Assembly: GCA_018340375.1 (NCBI GenBank)
Contig: JAFFJZ010000026.1
Span: 186,001 to 250,000 of the forward strand
Reading direction: 5' to 3'
DNA length: 64,000 bases
Origin: Gonatopus flavifemur
Taxonomy: Eukaryota > Arthropoda > Insecta > Hymenoptera > Dryinidae
Shown here: piece by piece, positions 21,011 through 32,157 of the stretch
Layout: each line of letters opens with the position of its first letter
Numbering within the stretch: position 1 is the stretch's first letter
Notes under the pieces: generated by a model
What the model was told of the DNA's origin: nothing
The model's input: the letters and a program-made list of their open reading frames with translations, nothing else
The model's database searches: none
Program-made: the position numbers and the translations under genes

Positions 21011-21497
21011 TCAAAATTCCGATTCTTAACGTAACAAAATATTTCGTCTCCCCGCGTCATCTCCAAACTCGACTCATCATGAACGCAAAAACGAATTCAC
21101 CCATTGTGGATCTTAGAACTCCGCATTCCCAACTCCTCGGTGTGTACCTCATCCCAGAACTTTGAGATATTGATCTCTCCTCCCAATATAGCTTGTAATG
21201 CTATGGATTCGTCATAGAATCCAGCATATCATTTCCATAAATATTGAAAAAATTTCATACATCGCTTCCAATGATTGGAACTCAACATTCTCCACTTTCC
21301 CGCATGCTCACAGTCCCAGAACTCTCGAGTTCTGATTGTTCCAACCTCTCATCGCTGGAATGCTATGATATCATTGTAGAACTTGGCATTCCATTTTTTC
21401 AAATTCAATTTTTCTGAGTAATATGAATAGAACTATTGTTCCAAATTATCAAGAACTATAGAACTATGGTGAATGCTACTGGAACTGTCACTTTTCC

Positions 21498-22080
21498 GTG
21501 CAATGCCAGCATTCGATATGCCAACTTCACATTCACAAGAACGCGAGTTATCTGGACCTAAAATGCAATTTAGAACTTGAGAAACTGTTTGCTCAAGTCA
21601 GACTACTAAACGGAAACTTTCCGAGATTATATATCAAGAATAAAATTTATAATTTGAAAGACATGAATACCTGCCTGTATTGTAACATAAAGAATGTGAA
21701 TCTCTTCCATTGGATTGTTGAATGTGGGCATCTAGTCAATAAAAGGAAACAGTACGATCTTATAACAGAGGTTGAAGAATCTGCCCAATTAAATCTTTTT
21801 GATATGCTAGAAAATCCAAAGGAAGAGATCATGAGAAAACTTATGTGCTTCATCTTAGACTTGTTAGAAATCGAGGCTTTTGTGGGCTCAATGAACATAA
21901 GAGAGCTATAATAATACGTAAATAACAATGTTTAATTTGTAAGTTCGAGGAGTACAAGATTTGAATCTTTTTCATGATACGGAACTCAAATTATTTTGTG
22001 AAAAGTTCTTTATATATGTATGATACCTTTGCATGTTCTGTGGAACTGGAACAAATAAACCACTACTACTACTATGAGTT
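21498..22080 (+). pseudogene. 3' end of a non-LTR retrotransposon (Cys/His tail domain)
   Basis: A 137-residue frame has YLDLKCNLELEKLFAQVRLL, FPRLYIKNKIYNL, then CLYCNIKNVNLFHWIVECGH, a CCHC-like motif found at the C-terminus of some LINE ORF2 proteins. The untranslated part ends in ACTACTACTACT near 22060, a likely 3' tail. It is 5' truncated at about 21490. A related copy is on the minus strand at 40983-41510. Confidence 0.65.
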
Positions 22081-23059
22081 CCAGCCTGATTCTCACAGGG
22101 AAACGGAAGAGCAAGGGGAAACATGTTATCGACAATTCTGAAGAATTTGTACGGTGAATCAAGTCGAAATGGATACTTGAATAATGTACAAGACTTCATC
22201 TAAAAATAATTCATCTCCGATATGATTCCGAAAAGGCACCATGCCACCTCAATCTCTTGGTACACATTCTTATCCTTCAGCAAGACTTCATATGTGTAAT
22301 TATAGCGCTTTGAATTGAGCAATTTAGATTCATGTATATCGTTGAAATGTAGTGGTTTGCAATATTAGAATGAAGTATCGTGAACACCAATTATAGTAAT
22401 CAAGATGGATATCGTTTATCAATAGAATAAACCATACAAGAAGAGACGTATCATCTTTTATAAAGACAAAAGTACACGCGGGAAATCGACGAGTATAAAT
22501 CACGAGGCATCGATTTCTATCGAACGAGTTATACGCTGACTCGCTTCTCTACATAAAGCTAAAGCAGCGCCTCCCTCTTATACAAGCGCGTGAATTCAAA
22601 CATGTTTATTCGCGAGATATTCAACATATATTTCATATAATGTATGTGCTACATACTTCTAGAATGATAATTTGATGAATAATGACTTATGAATTCATTT
22701 ACAGGTTGGAAATCCTACACTTGACAAACGTGTTAAAAAAAGCAGTTGAATTGTCTCCACCGTTCCTCCTTTCATCTTTCTTCCTCTTTGGAGTGTTCTG
22801 TACATTCGAGTATTTCTTCCTTCCTTACTTCCTAATACATTTCAAATACTCTCAGCTGCTCATGCGTTAGATCATCAATTGAGTAGCGCTGACGGCTGCC
22901 AAAGAGCCGTGTGATTGAGAACACTCTTGTTCTCAACAATTTTGAAGCTGCTATTTATTACATGCTGATAAACAACATTGTTAATCAATATCACGTAATA
23001 ATCGGAACACTTATTTCATTATATCCAACATGAGCAATAATTTTGTGTTGGATGTCCAC
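22081..23059. other. no gene recognised
   Basis: AT-rich, with a hydrophobic short frame at 22682-22870 that lacks any family signal. No inverted repeat or tandem repeat noticed. Confidence 0.4.
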
Positions 23060-23560
23060 AATATTCAAATTCTAACTGCAGGAGATTAGTTAACAAATGA
23101 ACATGTAGATCGTTTCTATAAATTGCTAAACAACTGTTCGGATTATCAACCTCGGGAAACATGGAGAATTCAATTATCGGAAACGATTGAGGCCTGTCCC
23201 TAGGAATCGAAAACATATTCAGATTCTGCACAATTGTGACGATTCCAAGACCAATGCGGGTGAACATTGGGTTTGCAGTTATTACGATACACACAATATT
23301 CATATTTACGATCCACTCAATTCGAAACAGTTGCATACGCATTATAAGATTCTTCTGAGAAATGATATCCTTTCCATTCATTAGAAAAAATCAAATTCCG
23401 GCAAGTACAAACTTAACCCAATGGTCGAAACTGCGGTATATTTGCAATAGCTTTTGTGACATCGTTATTGTTTCGGAAATGCCCAGAAAATATTGGATAC
23501 AAAGTTGCATTGATGCGTCTTCATTTATTAAAAATACTTTGAACAAATCGAATTGAACAT
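23060..23560 (+). pseudogene. Ulp1-type cysteine protease domain, frameshifted
   Basis: Three plus-strand frames carry successive parts. 23085-23190 reads LTNEHVDRFYKLLNNCSDYQ then PRETWRIQLSETIEACP. 23190-23384 reads HIQILHNCDDSKTNAGEHWV (His of the catalytic triad) and IHIYDPLNSKQLHTHYK (Asp). About 23432-23540 reads CGIFAIAFVTSLLFRK, with the nucleophile Cys at 23432. Such domains occur in SUMO/Ulp1 proteases and in many insect mobile-element proteins. At least two frameshifts and several stops make it inactive. Confidence 0.75.
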
Positions 23561-23770
23561 TTTCTATGCATCGTTGGAATTTCAGATCCATCAATTACTC
23601 TTCCTGTCATAGATTTGAAAAAATCGTATAAATTATACGTGGAGAATAAAAAACAAGAGATAGGGGTTGATGGAAGGAACTGTAAAGTTACAGATGTTTC
23701 ACAACAAAACTAATATAAGTCTAGAATACTATCAGGTTACGCCAGTGATCAGCCAATCAATCCCACCTCA

Positions 23771-24328
23771 ATGAATAGTTTTGAGCGAAATCATAATCTT
23801 ACAGAAACAAAACAACATTCGAAGTGTTCTATTCATTCTACAGTACAAATAATTGATTTGTCCAACAGGGGTAAGCTTGAAACTGGAAATGTCAAATTTG
23901 ATGAGAAACATTTGCAATTACGTATTGATACCACAAATGATATTGACCGAAACGATTGCAAACAAGTAATTAATGAACTTCCCTCCAATCGAAATTTCTC
24001 ACAGAATTCTGATTTTATGAATTATACAAATTCTCCCAAATTCACTCAAACGCCAAGCTGTCAAAGTTCATAAACTGTGGTTTCTCAATCGAGAATAGCC
24101 TCTACACATGAAATTATCGCCAAAAAAAGTCAAGAGCAAGAAGTTGACAATGCTTGTCGTCAAACAGGAGCAGATATAGATGAGAGAAGGTTACAGAAGA
24201 GAGCTTACTATAAGGAGGATGAAGAGGAAATCAATCCGAAAAGGAGAGCTGTTCACGAGGAGAAAATTAGCCACAGTAAAAAGCAGAAGGTTTGTAAGGA
24301 ATTTGGAATCCTTTCGAATAATGGTTAA
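23771..24328 (+). pseudogene. charged ORF pieces downstream of the Ulp1 domain
   Basis: Two adjacent frames (23771-24073 and 24077-24328) separated by one stop. The second is rich in Lys, Arg and Glu, with RAYYKEDEEEINPKRRAVHE. This recalls basic repeats that accompany Ulp1-type domains in some insect repeat proteins; that link is inference. The first is Asn/Ser/Thr-rich and unrecognised. Confidence 0.4.
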
Positions 24329-25246
24329 ATATCAATTCTATACATTATAGAATTCTACACATTATAGAAGAAGTGACGGAAATGGAAAGTTTATTCAAAC
24401 TACCCATACTCCAAACGATTCATTGTCTTGCAGTTCTCTCATTGATTTGCTATCGATTGATTCTCTTCAAATCATTGGTAACAAGCATGAAAATCAGCAA
24501 TGCAATATTCTTTTCTGTGGAAGTGATGAAATTCAAGAAAATACAATTATATCCCCCCCTCCCCCAAAAAAAACTCTAAAAAAGTAAAAATAAAGCCAAG
24601 TACATGAAAATCCAAGAAATTTAATACTCACTTCTGTTCAGTTGAAGGCATATTCAGAAAAAGAAGTGAAATCCCCCCCCCCCCCCGAAAAAACTTCAAA
24701 AAAGTAAAAAATAAAGCCAAATACATGAAAATCCCTTCAAAACTAAAAAGAAAAATTTTAAAACACGTTTTAAAAGAAAATTTTGCTACATTCAACACTC
24801 TGATGGAATATAACGTGAGTATAATGCTTCAGCTGAAAAAAAAGACGTGAAATCAATATCGGCTGCGAAGTACATTATCTCAATGAAATGTAACATCCTC
24901 GTCTTTTTTCGCACTTTTTTTTGTCTCTCTTCTATCAGAATATAGATATATTCATACTCTTTACTCATATAACATTGTTATATAAATGTTATATCAAAAT
25001 TACATAACATGGAATAACAATCTTATATTTAGGAAATTACAGTTGAATCATGATTCCAATTGATTCTAACGATTCAATTACATGCAAGTAACAATCTTTC
25101 ATGTGAAGTTCTTCTATTAATTCATAAAACAATATATCAATAAAATTTTCGCGTTATGTAATTTTCATTCATTCATGATATATATTCTTTTTTCTCTCAT
25201 AATTCATATGTTCTTTATATATGCATATGTACATATAGGTATATAC

Positions 25247-25276
25247 ACATGTATATATATATATATATATATTATA
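25247..25276. repeat. (AT)n microsatellite
   Basis: Uninterrupted alternating AT for about 20 bases inside the solo LTR. Confidence 0.9.
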
Positions 25277-26274
25277 TGATTTTAATTTTCAATCAATATT
25301 CAATGAAAAATGCAAATATTTTAAGATATAACAATATTCTTTTTCCTACGCCTTTGAATTGTTTTTGAAAGTACGTCGGAATATATACAAATTCTGTATA
25401 CATTTGGGTGACAGATTCGAAGGAAACTCCTGTGCGCTACGGAAAAGCGTTCATAAAAAACTCGAGACCAGAACAATGCCTGTGCTGTTTCGATACCTCG
25501 CTATGTGACGTCAACCCATGCATTCCTAACTCTATGTATACTTTCAGAAATAATTTTGATTATTAAATATGCAATATTATTGGGCAATATTTATAACCAA
25601 ATTCAGATTCTTGAGTATTAGTTATATTTTCTTTAACAATATGACTCGACCCCCAAACTTCAGATAAGAATTAATCTATGCAATAGAATTATAAAATCTA
25701 ATATAAATTGTTCAGATTACATTTTCAATATTGACTAGAATTCTCAGAATGAAGCTATAGATAGATATAATACATTGAAAATGGTTTTTTCTAACTTGAG
25801 CAATATTTGAAACATATTCTTCACAAATTTAAACAAATTCTGAAAATATTCAAATGTATTGAATCATATTTTTGATGAATATTGCTCAATAGAATATCAC
25901 CATGATATTTTTATATAACATTTATAACAAATATATAACTAGAATATAACAAAGTTCAAGAAACTATTCAAAAACATTTAAATTATAATTCAACAATTTC
26001 TATGTTGCTTCTCATTGGGAAAATCTATTTAAACTATGAAAAACCAACAAATATATTATATAAGATCATCATCATTGTAATTCTGAACAATTATTATAAG
26101 AAAATCTATTATTTTTAACTCGAGTCTACGAGGAAAAGCTATGCAAACATAAAGAATCATTGATACGTAGGAAAACCTATATGAAAAAAACTGTCGAGCC
26201 ATAGAAAGAATGAAAACATATTTCCTTCTTTCTTAAACAACTGACCCCCACTTGGAGGGCAGCTCTCAGAACAG

Positions 26275-26283
26275 TATATAAAG
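26275..26283 (+). promoter_or_regulatory. TATA box with initiator of the solo LTR
   Basis: TATATAAAG is followed 29-30 bases later by TCAGACACAC, an insect initiator-like site at about 26304. A run of ACACTCTCTCAATTTAG repeats follows directly. Placement about 1.4 kb into the LTR would define a U3/R border. Confidence 0.6.
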
Positions 26284-26589
26284 AGCCACCTCGTGCCCTT
26301 TGATCAGACACACTCTCTCAATTTAGACACACTCTCTCAATTTAGACACTCTCTCTCAATTTACAGACTCTCTCAATTTTGACTCACTCTCAAATTTTTC
26401 TCAAACTCATACATTCACTATTATAGTTCAATTCAAAAAGTTATATACGTTATAATCTCAAAGTTAAGTTCATTGTACTTGATAAATTTATTTTAAATAT
26501 ACTCAACCAACATTCAATTGGGAAGTTTTATTCATCAAAACCACAAAGTAAGTTCAAAAGAATAAAATACACGCGATTTTATTTCTTCT

Positions 26590-26880
26590 TAATCCCTTCA
26601 AATTTCAATCCTTTTCCCTGATAACGAAACTCGCGGTCGTTATCAGAACATACTATACAATTTTCCTTGTTTTAAGACGAGATACTCGCGATCTAGTCTT
26701 AATCCCTTCAAATTTCTATCCTTTTCCCTGATAACGAAACTCGCGGTCGTTATCAGAACATACTATACAATTTTCCTTGTTTTAAGACGAGATACTCGTG
26801 ATCTAGTCTTAATCCCTTCAAATTTCTATCCTTTTCCCTGATAACGAAACTCGTGGTCGTTATCAGAATATACGTTATCC
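26590..26880. repeat. 110-bp tandem repeat with ATACTCGCGATC motif
   Basis: AATCCCTTCAAATTTC starts at 26591, 26701 and 26811. Each unit contains CTGATAACGAAACTCGCGG and GAGATACTCGCGATCTAG (CGTG variants later). Shorter ATACTCGTGATC words continue to about 27020. It lies in the presumed R/U5 part of the solo LTR. Confidence 0.85.
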
Positions 26881-28206
26881 ATATACCTTCCACATTCAAG
26901 ATATGATACTCGTGATCAAATCTTAAAATTCTTATGATACTCGTGATCATTTGTACAGAAATATACTCGTGATTGTTAACAGTAAAAGACATTACAATTT
27001 TGGTCACGATACACGCGATCGTGATCATAAAATATATTCTCAATCAATTGCCCAAGATCTTCCTTTTTAATCAAACATAAACATAATATGAGTATCATAT
27101 CACTATCCCTTTAAAGTTTTCATTTTCATTTTCGCGACTCTACATTTGCAAGAATAGGTTAAATAACCCCGAGTGTAATCAATTGTGAAATTTCTAATTG
27201 TTTTAGTGACTCAATCCCTAAAAGAAATAGCATCAGATCTCCAAGACTACAAAAAACCTATCTCACTCTCCGTTTCTCCCAGTTCATAGAAAAATCTATC
27301 TATTAGAGTCAGTGAAGTAATTCTTACGAATTTCAATCCTGACTCATGTCAGGGAAAGGTATTTTTCGTTCCGACGAAATCCCTGGACGTGACAGAAACT
27401 ATCTTTGGAGGGAGGTCAAGCATTTCTGGTATATAGTCACTTCAGTTTGTGCATCAAACTGTATTCAAAGTGGTTTATGACCATTGAAAAACATCATTGT
27501 ATTTGATATCAAGCGAAGTAGAACAAAATTAAATTTAGGCATTTAATATACTAGAAACAATTTTGAGTTGATTGGAACCAGACTTGTGGGTGATTTTCAA
27601 TAGTTTCTGAAATTCATGTCAATGCGAAGTACTTGACGTGACCAATAGTGAATTTTGAGCTTTTATTATCAAACAGACACTTGGATCATAAAATCTTCAT
27701 TGGCCACGCCGAGTACTTCGCATAGACATGAATTTCAGAACCTATCAAAAACCACTCACAAGTCTGGTTCGAATCAACTCAGAACTGTTCCTAGTATCAC
27801 AAATGCTTAAATTTGATTTTGTTCTACTTTGCTTGATATTTGATACAATGATGTTCTTTAATAGTCATGAACCACTTGAATACAGTTCGATAAACAAACT
27901 GAAGTGACAATACACCAGAAATGCTTTACCTCCCTCCAAAGAAAGTTTCATCGAGGTAATGTACTTGGCAGTCCATATTGATTTTACATCTTTTTTTTTC
28001 AGCTGAAGCATATCCTGTTATATTTTATCAAAATGTTGAATGTAGCGAAATTTTCTTTTGAAATGTGTTTTTAGATTTTTGTTGAAACTTGTGAAGGGAT
28101 TTTCATGTACTTAGCTTTATTTTTACTTCTTTTGGGGGGGATTATATTTATTCTATGTATTCATTTTTGATGAAACAGAATGAACCACATCAGGTCATAA
28201 ACTTAC

Positions 28207-28397
28207 TTGAACCAAGTAATCAAAGAGTCTCGCGTAAATGTCTTTAGCCAATGCGTCTCGAGTATAAAGAGCTTGTTCCACGTTTAAGGTGAGATCTACG
28301 CTCTCTGATTGACTCCCCCACTTGGATTCGAACTCCCGTGAAATCAATTTGTGCGCCAACTGTTCTGTCGAGATTTCGAGTAAGTAAGCTGGAAAGT
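28207..28397 (-). CDS. Myo1e: class I myosin, motor-domain exon E
   Basis: Translates as [20 protein letters not shown], then [20 protein letters not shown], then [20 protein letters not shown], then LVQ. This matches the MYO1E/F motor after the HLG(N) segment, including the conserved TRDALAK. Borders are TTCTAG before the exon and GTAAGTTT after it. 191 bp: it completes a split His codon from exon D, then 63 codons, ending in phase 0. The next exon should start near S-I-N and carry switch II, but I could not find it at lower coordinates. Myosin I is an actin motor linking membranes to cortical actin. Closest family is my judgement from sequence wording. Confidence 0.92.
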
Positions 28398-28498
28398 CTA
28401 GAACTAATGATGAAGAAAACAAAAAAAGATTATTACAAAGTGGCTGAAATTGTCACTATTATTAGAAAAAAAACGGAGAGAATACTTGTGTTACTCAC

Positions 28499-28627
28499 GT
28501 TGTTTGTCGGCTATCTGAGAATAATTTCCGTTTTCCTTGAATGTTATATTTCCTATATGTAAAACACCTGCCACCAATCTGAAGATATTATTCATTTCCG
28601 CATCTTTTATACCCATCACGCTAAATG
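28499..28627 (-). CDS. Myo1e: class I myosin, motor-domain exon D
   Basis: Acceptor TTTTTTCAG, then FSVMGIKDAEMNNIFRLVAG and VLHIGNITFKENGNYSQIAD, then KQ, then donor GTGAGTAAC. The GVLHIGN...F segment is diagnostic of myosin motors (HLGN helix). 129 bp, beginning by completing an Ala codon split with exon C and ending with one base of the next codon. It is separated from exon E by a 101-bp intron, the only short intron of the five exons. Confidence 0.92.
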
Positions 28628-29360
28628 CTGAAAAAACAATTCCAACCATTAAACTGGTATGAATTGAGGATTTTAATTAACCAATTCTCCCTTCAATATT
28701 TTGGGAATGGAGGTGGGATGTTGATGCCTTGCTGAAAATGTCGGAAAGTTTCAGAAGAAGGTGGGACAAAAACTGCCAAACAACGGTTGTTTTTTTCATA
28801 TGGTGACGTTTTTTATCTCGGTTTCTTTGCAAACCTTTTCGAACATTCCCAGCATCCTCAATAGGGTGGAGAATGGGAAATTTAGGTATCTTTGAGAAGA
28901 AAACGCGTTGGAAACAATATTCAAAACCGCGAAAATACCCAGTTGACAATTTTTGGATGGCCAGGATGACGAAATTTGCATATGGCTTTGGAGTCCCATT
29001 CAAAACTAATCGAATCAACAACCGGTAACCACGTTTTTCTTCAGATTCCGCCCGAAACCCTGAAGACTCCTGTCCGAAACCACTTGAGTTCCCGTTTGGG
29101 ACCTCTCAAGTGCCTGTCAACCTGGAACCACCGTCGTCCCGTGCGGAATCTTGAAGAGTGACACAGGTTCTGGATGGGGATTTGACAGGTTCCGAGTGGA
29201 AATTAGAGGCCACATGCAAATTTGGTCATCTTATCAATCTGGGAATTTCTAAATGGATAACTATTTCAACACAGTCAAAAGGAATCTAGTCGTAAGTATT
29301 GAAAGCCATCCACATATTCCTGGTAAAAATAGAGTGAAATTTTTACCGAAGATGAGCTTG
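28628..29360. other. myosin intron sequence, nothing recognised
   Basis: Part of the roughly 7.9 kb intron between exons C and D. Overlapping short frames at 28677-29161 show no family. Some imperfect inverted words (TGTCCGAAACC / TGAAGACTCC) but no clear element borders. Confidence 0.4.
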
Positions 29361-29551
29361 TACACTGTCGGAAATTCGACCTCCCGTAACCACTCTCTGG
29401 TGTGTATGGGCGTCCATCAGTTCTGTGTTAGAATTTTATTTCCGATTTGTGTTGTATTTTAGAAATTAACACCAATCGGAGTATAATCCTTACACAATAT
29501 ATATGTGTGTATAAGTCCATCAATTCGGTGTTAGTTTTTCTTAACAGTGTA
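29361..29551. mobile_element. short element with TACACTGT ends
   Basis: Left TACACTGTCGGAAAT and right TTTCTTAACAGTGTA are approximate inverses. Same end type as 38179-38402 and 54723-54949. About 190 bp, non-coding, in the myosin intron. Confidence 0.5.
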
Positions 29552-30122
29552 TAGCCCCGCCTCAAATGGATACGTCGTTTCTACATTAGAATTCAGGAGG
29601 AAAATCCGTGGATGACGTGAATTGGCGGGGAAATGAAGGCTCGATGCACTTTCTAAATTCAACAGAGTGGGAATTCTACCTGAAAGCCAAGATTAGTTCT
29701 CTTCTGGCTGCCTGAAGAGTGAATTCTCACTCTAACAGAGTGGACCTATCTTTCCGTTCCATATTGGTTCCAAATTCTCAAAAACCGCCGAAAATAATAG
29801 TATATTCCCAGATAGCTTGTAAGCTTGAGAAAAGCTTGTTTTGCTTGTTCATGACTCTTCAATGACAACATTTACGTCACAAATGTTGTGAAAATCTTTA
29901 CACAGGATTATAAAAATAAGCTCTTAGTGACATAATTAATCTTGGATCTTTTGTGACAACCTTCACAGTGGTTGCATTGCGAAAATGTTGATGCAATATT
30001 ATGAAAGATCTCCCGAGTGGTTTCAGAATAATTATTTCCTACAGTTCGTTTTCAATTATTCCTCTCTGAACTTTCGTGCTATGTGGGTTTAAGGTAAGCG
30101 TCCTAGCGACCGAACCGAACAT
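29552..30122. other. intron, no element recognised
   Basis: Mixed sequence with no clear repeats or frames. A weak tRNA-like word pair near 30080-30110 was not convincing. Confidence 0.35.
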
Positions 30123-31242
30123 GTACCTATTTCTGAATAACATATATTATAACCAAATGTAGAGTATTCATCCAAATCATGGCCACCACTAGGATAATGA
30201 AGCAATTGTGAGTTATTTTTGAGTGGTGGTCATAATTTGAATGAATACTCAATAATTCATTATATTATATGTTATTCGGAGATACAGTTGCGTGCGCAAG
30301 TTTTGGGCCAAACAGTTTTTTGTTGTTAACTGAGGTACAAATGGATTTGAAAAAAAATCTGAAGTACATCAATACAAACTCATTTAATTGTAATAATCCA
30401 ATATACAAATGATAAATTCTCCAACACAGAATGACAATAATTTATAACAATGATAAAATCTTTTCAGTCATCAAAAGAATTAGGCCAAACACGAATTTCT
30501 CAATACAACTTGAAGGTGCTAATTTCAGACCGATTCTGAAGCTTCATACGTAATAGTTCAGTCAGTACTTGGTAACCATACCCTTTGAAGCTTCTACGAC
30601 GGCACATTGTTGAGGCATTGACTTCAGATATTTTCTTCATGTGACTCACGAGCAATTATTACTGCATCTTTCTCCGGATCTACGACTGCTTTCTTCTTAG
30701 TAACTTTACCCACGCGGTTTAAAGTTTTTTTAGGCCTTCCAAAAGCGGGTTTTGCTTTTCAACTACCTGTGATTCTCCATTCTTCAATGCTGTTATTGAA
30801 TGCCATTTTTCTTATTAATAACAGTAATGCTATTCCTTATGAAACTTTTCCTTCATGATGCAATTCTATAACAGTTTCACGCATCTGTCACTGCGTACGT
30901 TCCGGCATTTCGATACAACATTCTTAATCAGGTTACACACGGCTCTAACTTCTCAATATTTACTTAGATACTCGAACATAGACATATATAAGGTAGAAGA
31001 GTCAGAACTATTAAGTAACTGTATGAAGTTGGCTCGATATTTTTGATCACATAAAAAATACTATTTTTGTTATAAATTATTGTCAGTCACCTTTTAAAAA
31101 TTCATGTGTTGTATATTCATTCGGTTTAATTGAAGGAGTTTGTACCGATATACGTTACTTTTTTATAATCTATTCGTACCTCAATTATTGATGAGAAGAA
31201 CTGTGTGGCCCTAAACTTTCGCACGCAACTGTAGTAGGTACA
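30123..31242. mobile_element. small foldback interrupted by a Tc1-like element
   Basis: GTACCTATTTCTGAATAACA at 30124 pairs with TGTTATTCGGAGA (ending about 30282), continued after the Tc1 by GTAGGTACAT at 31232-31242. The arm also includes GAGTATTCATCCAAATCATG against CATAATTTGAATGAATACTC. Removing the Tc1 restores the palindrome of about 170 bp. Confidence 0.65.
30283..31233 (-). mobile_element. deleted Tc1-like element
   Basis: Ends TACAGTTGCGTGCGCAAG and CGCACGCAACTGTA, with TA at both borders. On the minus strand 30770-30650 reads AKPAFGRPKKTLNRVGKVTK, resembling the N-terminal GRPKK hinge of Tc1 transposases. At about 30615-30555 it reads KSMPQQCAVVEASKGMVTKY then a stop, like the Tc1 C-terminus. 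The catalytic middle is missing; the piece order suggests internal deletion. It sits in the myosin C-D intron. Confidence 0.7.
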
Positions 31243-32157
31243 TGGAGAAGAATAAAAAAGTATATTTTAATCCATACGGTTAGTTAATATTTTTTGGTAG
31301 ATTTACGATATTTTCAGTATGACTTGCCCCTCACAAAGTAAATCCTTCTCGAAAATCAGTAAGAAGTACTCCAATAGAGTAACTTCTACTCCGAAAACAG
31401 TCATCCATATACTGACTGAGCGCTGGAGTAAGAGCTACCGCGATTGGAATAGCAGTTACTCCTCATCTCTCTCCGTATACATGTTCAGTTACTGAGACGC
31501 TCACCTTATGAGCTTTCAAATATTTATCTCTGAAAATTTCAGATTTTTTTATGAGTTCAGTTTCCATTAATTTTGACACAAAGGATTCACCAGATGAAGT
31601 ATTTTTTGTCCTCGTATTCACTTGAATTCGCCAAATGAGTGAGATTCTGGTATAATCGTTACATGTTTGTTGAAAGCTTTTCATATACATACTTTATTTG
31701 AGGTTTTTATATCCTTTTCATCAGCTTGTTACAACCTGTTTGTTCGCTTCGTGTAGAGTTTTTCTTCGCTTTTCGGACACTTGTAATTTGTTTGATATAG
31801 CCTTTTCACACGCTTGCTACAAACTTGTTTTGTGTCAACTAGGAACCTTGTCGTAACATTGTAATAAGCCCCCACGAAATTAACATACTATTGTTCCCCT
31901 ACGACTGCGGAGAAAGTGAAAACTGTTTGTATAATCGTACATAGAATCTTCATATGTATATTTCAGAGCGAAAGAACAGGTCGTGTTTTTCCCCCACTCT
32001 GACACATTGGCTTGAAATTGAACACTTTCCCCCCTAAAAATAGGTTTGTAGACATGAACTTTCCGTGCAGATGTGGAAAAAACCTCGAATCTTGCTGACA
32101 ACACAACTCCAGAAGACCTCAAAGAGGGAAACAAACTTTCAACGTGTTTTACCGCCT
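31243..32157. other. intron, nothing recognised
   Basis: Short frames at 31463-31690 (-) and 31880-32134 (-) have no family signal. No inverted repeat pair noticed. Confidence 0.35.

Larger units (their letters stand above)
24889..27394 (+). mobile_element. solo LTR of about 2.5 kb
   Basis: The sequence begins TGTAACATCC, ends GGACGTGACA, and is flanked by GAAA on both sides (24885-24888, 27395-27398). The opposite foldback arm keeps the unoccupied site with one GAAA (ATGAAACTTTC on the matching strand), so the borders are well supported. It holds a TATA box at 26275 and a tandem repeat. No internal region or second LTR, so it probably arose by LTR-LTR recombination. Superfamily unknown. Confidence 0.8.
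24553..28150. mobile_element. foldback element, ~0.6 kb arms, split by a solo LTR
   Basis: The left arm is 24553-24888 plus 27395-27668; the right arm is 27684-28150. Landmarks: AAATAAAGCCAAGTACATGA (left) against TCATGTACTTAGCTTTATTT (right), CTTCAGCTGAAAAAAAAGAC against its complement near 28005, and CTTTGGAGGGAGGTCAAGCA against its complement near 27930. The loop is about 15 bp. The left end contains a duplicated poly-C/AAAGCCAA block. No coding capacity. The right end lies about 50 bp from a myosin splice donor. Confidence 0.8.

Noticed and set aside
22682..22870. Hydrophobic 62-residue frame as a small membrane protein
   Set aside because: Composition-driven run of Phe/Leu in AT/CT-rich DNA, no homologue recognised and no gene context.
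26300..26400. ACACTCTCTCAATTTAG short repeats as a CRISPR or regulatory array
   Set aside because: Irregular spacing and no spacers; they lie just downstream of a TATA box inside a solo LTR.
30070..30115. Possible tRNA-like boxes (GGTTCGGTCGCTAGGACG on the minus strand)
   Set aside because: The A and B box order and spacing do not fit, and no stems form.
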